Shown: positions 57,631 to 64,000 of the stretch, piece by piece | How positions within the stretch are numbered: position 1 is the stretch's first letter | How the letters are laid out: each line of letters starts with the position of its first letter | Source: Rhodospirillales bacterium URHD0017 | Lineage (GTDB): Bacteria > Pseudomonadota > Alphaproteobacteria > Reyranellales > Reyranellaceae | DNA length: 64,000 nucleotides | NCBI GenBank assembly: GCA_900110395.1 | Contig: FODP01000013.1 | Span: 1 to 64,000, forward strand | Direction of reading: 5' to 3' | Made by a program: the position numbers and the translations under genes | The notes under the pieces: model-generated | What the model was told of the DNA's origin: nothing | The model's database searches: none | Seen by the model: the letters and a program-made list of their open reading frames with translations, nothing else

Positions 57631-59028
57631 TCACGAGGGCGGCAGGGCTTGCATGACGTCGGCCACGAGGCGGGCCACGGCATCCATGTCGTCGCGCTCG
57701 GTGAAGGCGGCGCCAAAGCGCGCCACGACCAGGCGCTGCGAGGGCACGATGATGATGTACTGGCCGTTCGCGCCGCGGGCGAAGAAGGCGTCGGCCGGAA
57801 TGCCGCGGGCGATGCGATAGCGCTGGCCCTCGCCGTCGCCGCGGTTGGTCCAGAAGCCCGCGGCGTAGCCGAAGCGCTCGCTGCCCGGCGTCGGCGCGGC
57901 CGAATAGTCGACCCAGCCCGGCGGCAGCAGGCGCTCGCCGCCGACCACGCCGTCGTTCAGGTAGAGCAGGCCGAAGCGTGCCCAGTCGCGCGCCGAGGCC
58001 AGCATGTGGCTGGAGCCGATGGGCGTGCCCACGGCGTCGAACTCGAGCGTCACGTGGCGCATGCCGAGCTTGTCGAACAGCTCGCGCCGGGCGAAGGCGA
58101 GCGTTCCGGCGGCATCGCCGCCCGCATTGTCGCGGATGATCCTGGAGAGCAGGAGCGTGTTGCCGTTGGTGTAGTTCCACGAGGTGGCCGCGCCGGGTGC
58201 GGCCTTGATTGGCGCCTTTTCGGCGAAGGCCGCCATGTCGCGTACGCCGAACACCATGTAGGCCGAGGCGTCGAAGGCGGTGGAGGCACGGGCGGTGAGC
58301 GAATCGCCGATGTCGAGGCCGCTGTTCATGCGCAAAAGGTTGTCGATGGAGATGGCGTGGCGCGGATCCTTGGGGTTCGCCCAGGCGGCGATCGGCGCGG
58401 GGCCTTCCAGGGAGACCTTGTCCTGCCGCGCCAGGATGCCGATCAGGGCGTTGGTGACGGACTTGGTGGCCGACCAGCCCATCACCTGGGTGTCGATGCC
58501 GTAGCCCGCAGCGTAGCGTTCGGCGATCACCCGGCCGTCGCGCACCACCACGACGGCCTTGGTGTTGCGATAGGGCGGGTTGGCATTCTCGGTGAAGGCG
58601 CGGTCGAGGGCCTGCTTCAGGGCAGGCTGGGTGGGCTCGACGACAGCCGGACCGGCGATCTCGGGGAGCAGGGCCGGCGCCGGCGTGTGTGGCGCGAGCG
58701 CGACCGGCGCGGGCGGCTCGCCATGCAGCACCAGGCAGCCCAGTGGACCGCGATCGATGGCGCGGGCCTCGGCGCCGCCGGCGAAGTGCGCCGTCACCTG
58801 GGTGCGAGTGCGATCGAGCTGGTGGCCGGACAGGAAGTCGACGGGCGAGAGGATGGGGGCGATCGCCTCGCGATAGAACTGCTCGGGCTCGACCCGGGAG
58901 ACGAAGGCGGCCGAGCAGAGCTGGTGGCTGACGTAGCCCGTGGCGACGTCGGTCGCGCGGTCGAGGCTGCCGCAGCCCAGCAGCGCCGATGTGCTGCTGA
59001 GCAGGGCGAAAGTAATGGCATGGCGCAT
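57631..59028 (-). CDS. Serine hydrolase of the class C beta-lactamase/penicillin-binding fold, lipoprotein
   Basis: 465 residues. A lipoprotein signal (MRHAITFALLSSTSALLGC, lipobox Cys C19) predicts membrane attachment. After a 130-residue variable region comes the beta-lactamase-fold domain with S186-x-x-K189 (WSATKSVTNALIGIL), Y-x-N in SWNYTNGN, DNLLRMNSGLDIGDS and the C-terminal ANGQYIIIVPSQRLVVARFG. Homologues are esterases, carboxypeptidases or nylonases (6-aminohexanoate hydrolase). A true beta-lactamase role is unlikely but not excluded. Confidence 0.88.
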   Translation of the reverse strand: MRHAITFALLSSTSALLGCGSLDRATDVATGYVSHQLCSAAFVSRVEPEQFYREAIAPILSPVDFLSGHQLDRTRTQVTAHFAGGAEARAIDRGPLGCLVLHGEPPAPVALAPHTPAPALLPEIAGPAVVEPTQPALKQALDRAFTENANPPYRNTKAVVVVRDGRVIAERYAAGYGIDTQVMGWSATKSVTNALIGILARQDKVSLEGPAPIAAWANPKDPRHAISIDNLLRMNSGLDIGDSLTARASTAFDASAYMVFGVRDMAAFAEKAPIKAAPGAATSWNYTNGNTLLLSRIIRDNAGGDAAGTLAFARRELFDKLGMRHVTLEFDAVGTPIGSSHMLASARDWARFGLLYLNDGVVGGERLLPPGWVDYSAAPTPGSERFGYAAGFWTNRGDGEGQRYRIARGIPADAFFARGANGQYIIIVPSQRLVVARFGAAFTERDDMDAVARLVADVMQALPPS

Positions 59029-59077
59029 GAACGGCTCCCTGACAGACCGGCCAGGTGTGGCCGGCGGTCAGGCAAGC

Positions 59078-60187
59078 CTAGTGAGCGGCCAGATTGCTTC
59101 TCGCCGAGTTCGAAAGTGGGCTCGCCGATTCTGGAATCGGCTGGCCGATTCCCACCACGCGGCGATATTCACTGGGCGTGACGCCGGTTTCGGCCTTGAA
59201 GGCGCGATTGAAGGGGCCGAGCGAGCTGAATCCCGCGTCGAGGGCGAGGGTCAGGACCGGCACATCGGCCTGGCTCGGGTCGGCCAGGGCCGCCTTGACC
59301 TCGGCGATCCGGTAGCGGTTCACGAAACTGTTGAAGTTGCGGTAGCCCAGGGCCTGGTTGATCAGGCGGCGCAGGCGGTATTCGGGCAGGCCGAGCTGCT
59401 GGGCCAGGGCGCCGATGGTGAGGCCGTCCTGGCGATGGGCCCGCTCGACGGTCATGAGCCGCTCGAGCCTGGCGACAAGCTCCTGGTCGCCCGGCTCGAC
59501 AGCCGGTGCCGCCGGCTCCTCGGCCGGCCGAGGCAGGTCGGCCGTGACGGCGAACAGCGATTGCTCGCGGCCGACGCCCAGCAACGACCAGGCGACAATG
59601 CCCGCGATGACGAGCAGGCCTGCCGCACCGCCCAGGCTGGTGCCTTCGGGCGCCGTGCGTTGCAGGCCGGCGAGCTGGGCCATGGCGACAAGCCCGATAT
59701 AGAGCGACGAGGCGACCACGACGAAGAGGCGAAGTCGCCGCCGACGCTCGACGAGATCGTCGCGCCACGACGTCACCGCCTGCGCCATGGCCAGCACGGC
59801 AAAGGCGAAGGAGCTGAGGGTGAGCGCCAGGCCGAGCGTTCGCGACGACAGGAAACAGCCCGCGGTGCCGGCGATCACCAGCAGCAGCCACAGGGCGACA
59901 TGCCACCAGCGCAGGCGGAAGCTGTCATCGAACAGCGCACCGGCGAATGACCAGAACACGACGTTGTTGCCGGCTGACAGGGCGAGCAGGGGGATCGTCC
60001 AGAGCCCGAGCTGCGGCGAGAAGCCGGCCACCGAGGTGACGGCATAGGTGCCCGTGCCGACAGCGAACAACGCCGCCAGGCGCGCCGCGAGAAGCCGGCC
60101 GTGGTCGCGCAACAGGGTGGCGGCGATCAGCAGCACGAGAGCGCAGGTGGCGCCGCGCAATGCCCAGTCGACGGAGGTAAGGAGCAT
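59078..60187 (-). CDS. AraC-family regulator with N-terminal membrane domain
   Basis: 369 residues from ATG 60187 (a GTG one codon upstream is also possible). Residues 1-215 hold about seven hydrophobic segments (CALVLLIAATLL, LAALFAVGTGTYAVTSV, VALWLLLVIAGTAGCFL, AGLLVIAGIVAWSLLGVG). The C-terminal 100 residues are an AraC DNA-binding domain (LTIGALAQQLGLPEYRLRRLINQALGYRNFNSFVNRYRIAEVKAAL ... VPVLTLALDAGFSSLGPFNRAFKAETGVTPSEYRR). A membrane-tethered regulator could sense a membrane or periplasmic signal directly. Confidence 0.9.
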   Translation of the reverse strand: MLLTSVDWALRGATCALVLLIAATLLRDHGRLLAARLAALFAVGTGTYAVTSVAGFSPQLGLWTIPLLALSAGNNVVFWSFAGALFDDSFRLRWWHVALWLLLVIAGTAGCFLSSRTLGLALTLSSFAFAVLAMAQAVTSWRDDLVERRRRLRLFVVVASSLYIGLVAMAQLAGLQRTAPEGTSLGGAAGLLVIAGIVAWSLLGVGREQSLFAVTADLPRPAEEPAAPAVEPGDQELVARLERLMTVERAHRQDGLTIGALAQQLGLPEYRLRRLINQALGYRNFNSFVNRYRIAEVKAALADPSQADVPVLTLALDAGFSSLGPFNRAFKAETGVTPSEYRRVVGIGQPIPESASPLSNSARSNLAAH

Positions 60188-60193
60188 CACGCC

Positions 60194-60221
60194 GCCCTCA
60201 TCACGCAGCCCTCATTACGCA
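60194..60221. repeat. 14-bp tandem duplication at the aidB stop
   Basis: GCCCTCATCACGCA (60194-60207) and GCCCTCATTACGCA (60208-60221) are adjacent and differ at one base. The second unit contains the TAA stop of aidB (read on the minus strand), so the stop was created or kept by that substitution. Confidence 0.65.
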
Positions 60222-61840
60222 GCAAGGGCGCGGTCCACCAGGGCCTGCTCGGCGCTGCCGAGATCGGCCGTGCCGAACTGGGCGAACTTCGCGCCCGTCA
60301 GCCGGGTATCGCCGTAGAGCGTGGCGAAGTCCGACTTCGCCTCGGCCAGCGCGGCCAGCGCCGCGATCTTGGCCAGGCCCTCGCACAGGAAGCGTGCGCG
60401 GCGCTCGGCATCACCCGACTGAAGGACCTTGGCCAGCGTCTCGGTCAATGGCCTCACGTCGAAGGCCACTGCCGCCGTCTTGGCGAGCGCGCTCACGGTC
60501 GCCATCGCCTGGTCGGGATGACGGCCGGCGGCGCGCAGCACGTCGAGCGCCATGACGTTGCCGGAGCCTTCCCAGATGGCGTTGAGCGGCGATTCGCGGA
60601 AGTAGCGCGCCAGCGGCAGATCCTCGGTGTAACCGTTGCCGCCCAGACACTCGAGGGATTCGTAGACGAGCTGCGGCGTGCTCTTGCACACCAGGAATTT
60701 CGCCGCGGGCGTCAGCAGGCGCACGTAGGCGGCTTCAGCAGGATCGTCGTGGGCGCGCTCGGAGGCGCGGCACAGGCGGAACACCAGCGCCACCTGGGCC
60801 TCGAGCTCGAGCGCCAGGTCGGCGACGGTGGCGCGCATCGACGGCTGGTCTACAAGCCTGCGCTGGAAGACCGAGCGGTTGCGGATGTGGTTCAGCGCCT
60901 GGCTGAGCGCAATGCGCGACTGGGCGGCCGAGGCGATGGCGCAGTCGAGCCGTGTCAGGTTCACCATCTCGATGATGGTGCGGACACCTGCGCCCTCCGC
61001 ACCCACGCGCTCGGCATAGGCGCCATGGAACTCGACTTCGGAGGAGGCATTCGACTTGTTGCCGAGCTTGTCCTTCAGGCGCTGGAAGCGGATCTGGTTC
61101 CTGGAACCGTCGGGCCGGTAGCGCGGCATGAGATAGCAGGTGAGACCGCCTTCCGCCTGCGCCAGCACCAGGAAGGCATCGCACATCGGCGCCGACATGA
61201 ACCATTTATGGCCGGTGATCTCGACATGATCGCCGTGGGCCACGGCGCGCGTGATGTTGGCGCGCACATCGGTGCCGCCCTGCCGCTCGGTCATGCCCAT
61301 GCCCAGCGTGACACCGTTCTTCTCCCACCACGGCAGCGGGCGCGGATCGTAGGTGCGGGTCTGGATCCTGGGCAGCCACTTGGCGAGCAGCGCGGGCTCC
61401 GAGCGCAGCGCGCCGATGCAGGCATGAGTCATGGTGACCGGGCACATATGCCCGCTCTCGGCCTGGGTCGCGAGATAGAGCCGCACGGCGCGCGTCGAGA
61501 CCGGGCCGGGCTCGTCGCTGCCGTCGTGCGCCGAGGCATGGATGCCGTGGCCGATGCTCTTGGCCATCATGGCGTGATAGGCGGGGTGGAACTCGACGTA
61601 ATCCAGTCGATTGCCTTTGCCATCGACGAGGTGAAGCCTGGGCGGGTTCTCGTTGGCGATGCGGCCGAGATCGAAGGTGGTCGCTGCGCCGTAATCCTTG
61701 CCGCAAGCCGACAGGTTCGCGAGATCAAGCCCGGCACGCTGCGCGGCATCCGCCAGCGGCCGATCGGCGCTGAACAGATCGACATCGCCGAACGCCGGCG
61801 ACTGGTTGAACGAGGCGTCTTCGAGCAGGCCGGAGGACAT
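60215..61840 (-). CDS. aidB: AidB-like acyl-CoA dehydrogenase family flavoprotein
   Basis: 541 residues, the same length as E. coli AidB. Strong landmarks are GMGMTERQGGTDVRANITRA, GHKWFMSAPMCDAFLVLAQAEGGLTCYLMPRYRPDG, RLKDKLGNKSNASSEVEFHGA, NLTRLDCAIASAAQSRIALSQAL and ESPLNAIWEGSGNVMALDVLR. AidB is an FAD protein with DNA-binding ability induced by alkylation stress; a weak isovaleryl-CoA dehydrogenase activity has been described. It is followed closely by the AraC gene on the same strand. Confidence 0.92.
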   Translation of the reverse strand: MSSGLLEDASFNQSPAFGDVDLFSADRPLADAAQRAGLDLANLSACGKDYGAATTFDLGRIANENPPRLHLVDGKGNRLDYVEFHPAYHAMMAKSIGHGIHASAHDGSDEPGPVSTRAVRLYLATQAESGHMCPVTMTHACIGALRSEPALLAKWLPRIQTRTYDPRPLPWWEKNGVTLGMGMTERQGGTDVRANITRAVAHGDHVEITGHKWFMSAPMCDAFLVLAQAEGGLTCYLMPRYRPDGSRNQIRFQRLKDKLGNKSNASSEVEFHGAYAERVGAEGAGVRTIIEMVNLTRLDCAIASAAQSRIALSQALNHIRNRSVFQRRLVDQPSMRATVADLALELEAQVALVFRLCRASERAHDDPAEAAYVRLLTPAAKFLVCKSTPQLVYESLECLGGNGYTEDLPLARYFRESPLNAIWEGSGNVMALDVLRAAGRHPDQAMATVSALAKTAAVAFDVRPLTETLAKVLQSGDAERRARFLCEGLAKIAALAALAEAKSDFATLYGDTRLTGAKFAQFGTADLGSAEQALVDRALAA

Positions 61841-61859
61841 TGTCTGAGCTTATCTCATG

Positions 61860-61937
61860 GCTGGGAGCGCGCCACTCCGTGGCGCTCATGGGCTATGTGA
61901 TCCACAAAGATGCGCCACAGAGTGGCGCGCTCCCGGC
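61860..61937. repeat. Inverted repeat, family B copy 3
   Basis: Arms GCTGGGAGCGCGCCACTC and GAGTGGCGCGCTCCCGGC (one mismatch), with a centre highly similar to copy 2. It fills the gap between aidB and the dodecin gene, ending 6 bases before the dodecin stop. Confidence 0.85.
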
Positions 61938-61943
61938 AAAGAC

Positions 61944-62159
61944 TCAGCCGCCGCCTTCGTACTTGAAGGAGAGCTTCAGCTTGGTGCGGTAGGCCGTGAC
62001 CTTGCCTTTTTCGATCACCAGGTCCTGCTCGACGACCTCGGCAACGCGCAGATCGCGCAGCGACTTCGCCGCCCGATTCACCGCCACCGTTGCCGCCTTT
62101 TCCCAGGATTCGCTGCTGGTGCCTACGAGCTCGATGACTTTGTAGACGCTGTCGGCCAT
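61944..62159 (-). CDS. Dodecin family flavin-binding protein
   Basis: 71 residues from ATG 62159 with GGGAGG about 5 bases upstream. It is typical dodecin: MADSVYKVIELVGTSSESWEKAATVAVNRAAKSLRDLRVAEVVEQDLVIEKGKVTAYRTKLKLSFKYEG. Dodecins form hollow dodecamers that store flavin dimers and protect from flavin photochemistry. The flavin-stacking aromatic is probably W25. Confidence 0.94.
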   Translation of the reverse strand: MADSVYKVIELVGTSSESWEKAATVAVNRAAKSLRDLRVAEVVEQDLVIEKGKVTAYRTKLKLSFKYEGGG

Positions 62160-62285
62160 GGGTACCTCCCTCGACACGGTTTCACCGTCTCATCCGGTGC
62201 CGGGTCAGGGGGAGGCGCGGCAGCGGCGCCGAAGAGGCCTTTCCTTGCGCGGAGCCTAGCATGGTTGGGCGGTGCTACCCAATCG

Positions 62286-62373
62286 ACCGTCGCCCCGAGC
62301 GTAGCCGAGGGGCCTTGCTTGCGTCAGGCGAGGTCTCTCCGCTCGTCGCTACGCTCCTCGGTCGAGACGACGG
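62286..62373. repeat. Imperfect inverted repeat, family F
   Basis: CCCCGAGCGTAGCCGAGG on the left is partly mirrored by CGCTACGCTCCTCGG on the right, with further complementarity between GGCGAGGTCTC and neighbouring sequence. It lies between the dodecin start and the stop of the ABC ATPase gene (gap 62160-62376), where it may act as a terminator. Confidence 0.6.
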
Positions 62374-62376
62374 CGG

Positions 62377-64000
62377 TTACGCCGTCGCAAACTTGCCGAA
62401 CTCCCAGTGCCGGCCGGGGGCGGCGGCGAACAGCGCCTTGGTGTAGTCGTCACGCGGCGCGCCGAACACCTGCTCGGCCGAGCCGTACTCGACGACGCGG
62501 CCCTTGCTCATCACCGCAACGTAGTCGCAGATCTGGGCGGCGACGCGCAGGTCGTGGGTGATGAACAGCACCGCGAGGTTCAGGCGCTGGCGGATCTCGT
62601 CCAGAAGCTCCAGCACCTGCTTCTGCACCGACACGTCGAGCGCCGACACCGCCTCGTCGGCGATCAGGAGCTCGGGCTCCATGGCGAGCGCGCGGGCGAT
62701 GCAGATGCGTTGGCGCTGGCCGCCCGAGAACTGGTGTGGATAGCGGTCGAGCGAGTTGGGATCGAGTCGCACGGTCTCCATCAGCTTGCGGGCGCGGGCC
62801 ATCGCTTCGTCGCGCTTGAGGCCAAAGTTCATCGGCCCCTCGATGATGAACTCGCCCACGGTGATGCGCGGGTTCATCGAGCGGTAGGGATCCTGGAAGA
62901 CGATCTGCACCTTGCGGCGATGCGGACGCAGCTTGCCGGCCGGCATGGTGGCGATCTCGGTGTCGCCCAGGAAGACCTTGCCGTCGGTTGGATCGATCAG
63001 GCGGGCGATGCAGCGCGCCACCGTCGATTTTCCCGAGCCCGATTCGCCGACGATGCCCAAGGTCTCGCCCTTGCGGATGTCGAGATCGACATCGACGGCC
63101 GCCTTCACGACGCGCGCCTTCTGGAAGAAGCTCTTGCCGCTGTAGACCTTGCCGAGCTTCTCGGTGCGCAGGACGGTGATGCCCTCCTTGCGGGCCCCGC
63201 GATGCACCGGATGGATCGACGGCACCGAAGAGATCAGCATCTTGGTGTAGGCATGCTCGGGCCGTGACAGGATCTGCTCGGTCGGCCCCATCTCCACCAG
63301 CCCACCCCAGCGCAGCACGGCGACACGGTGGGCGATCTCGGCAACGACGCCGAAATCGTGGGTGATGAACAGCACGCCGGTGCCCTCGGTCGCTTGCAGC
63401 TCGGCGATCAGCTTCAGGATCTCGGCCTGGGTGGTGACGTCGAGCGCCGTGGTCGGCTCGTCGGCGATCAGCAGCACCGGGTCGAGCACCAGCGCCATGG
63501 CGATCATGATGCGCTGGCGCTGGCCGCCCGAGAGCTGGTGCGGATAGGAGGCGTAGATGCGCTCCGGCTCCGGCAGCTTCACGCGGTCGAGGATGGCGAT
63601 GATCTTGGCCTTGCGCTGGGCGGCATCGAGGCTGGTGTGGGTGTTCAGCACCTCGTCGATCTGCTCGCCGCAGGTCATGACCGGGTTCAGCGCGGTCATC
63701 GGCTCCTGGAAGATCATCGACATGCGCGTGCAGCGCAGCTCGCGCAGCCGGCCCTCGCTCGCCGCCAGGATGTTCTCGCCCTGCAGCAGGATCTCGCCCG
63801 AGCTGGGCTTCAGCGCCTTGGCGAGCAGGCCCATGACGGTGAAGGCGATCACCGACTTGCCCGAGCCCGATTCGCCCACCAGGCAGACGATCTCGCCCGG
63901 ATTGACGGTGAAGCTCACCTTGTCGACGGCGAACTCGCGGTCGGCGCCCTTGGGCAGCGTGACGGAGAGGTTGCGGACTTCCAGGACGGGCTTCTTGGCT
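62377..64000 (-). CDS. Dual-ATPase peptide-type ABC transporter ATP-binding protein (5' end cut by window edge)
   Basis: At least 541 residues are visible; the frame stays open to the right edge (AKKPVLEVRNLSVTLPKGAD...), so the start codon lies just outside. Two complete ABC cassettes are fused: Walker A GESGSGKS, signature LSGGQRQRI, Walker B LLIADEPT and HDFGVV in the first; GESGSGKS, FSGGQRQRI, LLIADEAVSALD and THDLRVAAQI in the second. Each ends in an oligopeptide C-terminal region. It resembles YejF/GsiA-type ATPases of peptide, microcin C or glutathione importers. Permease and binding-protein genes are expected beyond the edge. Confidence 0.92.
   Translation of the reverse strand, partial: AKKPVLEVRNLSVTLPKGADREFAVDKVSFTVNPGEIVCLVGESGSGKSVIAFTVMGLLAKALKPSSGEILLQGENILAASEGRLRELRCTRMSMIFQEPMTALNPVMTCGEQIDEVLNTHTSLDAAQRKAKIIAILDRVKLPEPERIYASYPHQLSGGQRQRIMIAMALVLDPVLLIADEPTTALDVTTQAEILKLIAELQATEGTGVLFITHDFGVVAEIAHRVAVLRWGGLVEMGPTEQILSRPEHAYTKMLISSVPSIHPVHRGARKEGITVLRTEKLGKVYSGKSFFQKARVVKAAVDVDLDIRKGETLGIVGESGSGKSTVARCIARLIDPTDGKVFLGDTEIATMPAGKLRPHRRKVQIVFQDPYRSMNPRITVGEFIIEGPMNFGLKRDEAMARARKLMETVRLDPNSLDRYPHQFSGGQRQRICIARALAMEPELLIADEAVSALDVSVQKQVLELLDEIRQRLNLAVLFITHDLRVAAQICDYVAVMSKGRVVEYGSAEQVFGAPRDDYTKALFAAAPGRHWEFGKFATA

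Noticed and set aside
57631..59028. Antibiotic-resistance beta-lactamase
   Set aside because: The fold and SxxK motif fit, but the lipoprotein anchor, long variable N-terminal region and genomic context fit an esterase/carboxypeptidase-type serine hydrolase better; resistance should not be inferred.
1..64000. CRISPR arrays, integrated prophage or insertion sequences
   Set aside because: No regularly spaced direct repeats, integrase, transposase or phage structural genes were seen; the only phage-like item is the single terminase-like gene.

Overview
This is a 64 kb high-GC chromosomal window from an alphaproteobacterium. The evidence is very high G+C coding sequence, a petABC-hemF-trmL neighbourhood, a prs-rplY-pth-ychF string, many CaiB/CoA-lyase, RidA and M81-type catabolic genes, and several families of short intergenic inverted repeats. 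A Rhodospirillales/Hyphomicrobiales soil or freshwater lineage such as Reyranella is my best guess from gene content, but the sequence alone does not prove it. No CRISPR array, rRNA, complete tRNA, integrase or transposase was seen.

Layout. 0-1.1 kb: DUF2218 gene (cut by the edge) and a His-rich PadR regulator of the NfeR/YqjI type. 1.15-1.83 kb: Phd-type antitoxin and PIN toxin. 1.9-6.5 kb: a Tat-exported molybdenum hydroxylase (large subunit, [2Fe-2S] subunit, three-haem cytochrome c). 6.7-16.2 kb: a GntR-controlled gene set with a CUT1-like ABC importer that has two different ATPases, a four-helix membrane protein, a DJ-1/PfpI protein and an amidohydrolase. 16.6 kb: an orphan phage-terminase-small-subunit-like gene. 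17-24 kb: a MoxR/DUF58/DUF4159/VWA cluster. 24-31.4 kb: CoA pyrophosphatase, CCA-adding enzyme, hemF, trmL and the cytochrome bc1 operon petABC. 31.4-35.6 kb: CoA ester lyase, CaiB transferase, dienelactone hydrolase, PaiB-like and YdeI-like genes. 35.6-41 kb: a probable phosphate-scavenging island (phytase-like protein divergent from two tandem PhoX genes, with a Pho-box-like site between). 41.2-43 kb: RidA, a PD40 beta-propeller and remnants of a MerR-RidA pair. 43-48.7 kb: nitrite assimilation (nirB, nirD, nirC, PP2C-kinase fusion). 48.8-52.4 kb: ychF, pth, rplY, prs. 52.5-64 kb: LysR, SnoaL-like, RidA, MlrC/M81, CrtI-like oxidoreductase, serine hydrolase, membrane AraC, AidB, dodecin and a peptide-type ABC ATPase cut by the edge.

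The strongest regulatory observation is upstream of nirB. A near-consensus sigma-54 promoter is followed at its predicted start by two hairpins with hexanucleotide loops carrying A at position 1 and G at position 4. Then comes a terminator-like stem that reuses the second hairpin's 3' arm, followed by a T-rich run. This is the architecture of an ANTAR (NasT/NasR-type) antitermination leader. The second main observation is the ABC importer: one ATPase has Pro in place of the switch (H-loop) His and the other has ISEGE in place of LSGGQ. Both changes fall in the same composite ATP site, which implies an obligate asymmetric heterodimer.

Intergenic repeats belong to at least six inverted-repeat families. 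Several touch genes directly: two provide the stop codon and last residues of the gene they follow, and one fills the whole gap between two genes and abuts a start codon.
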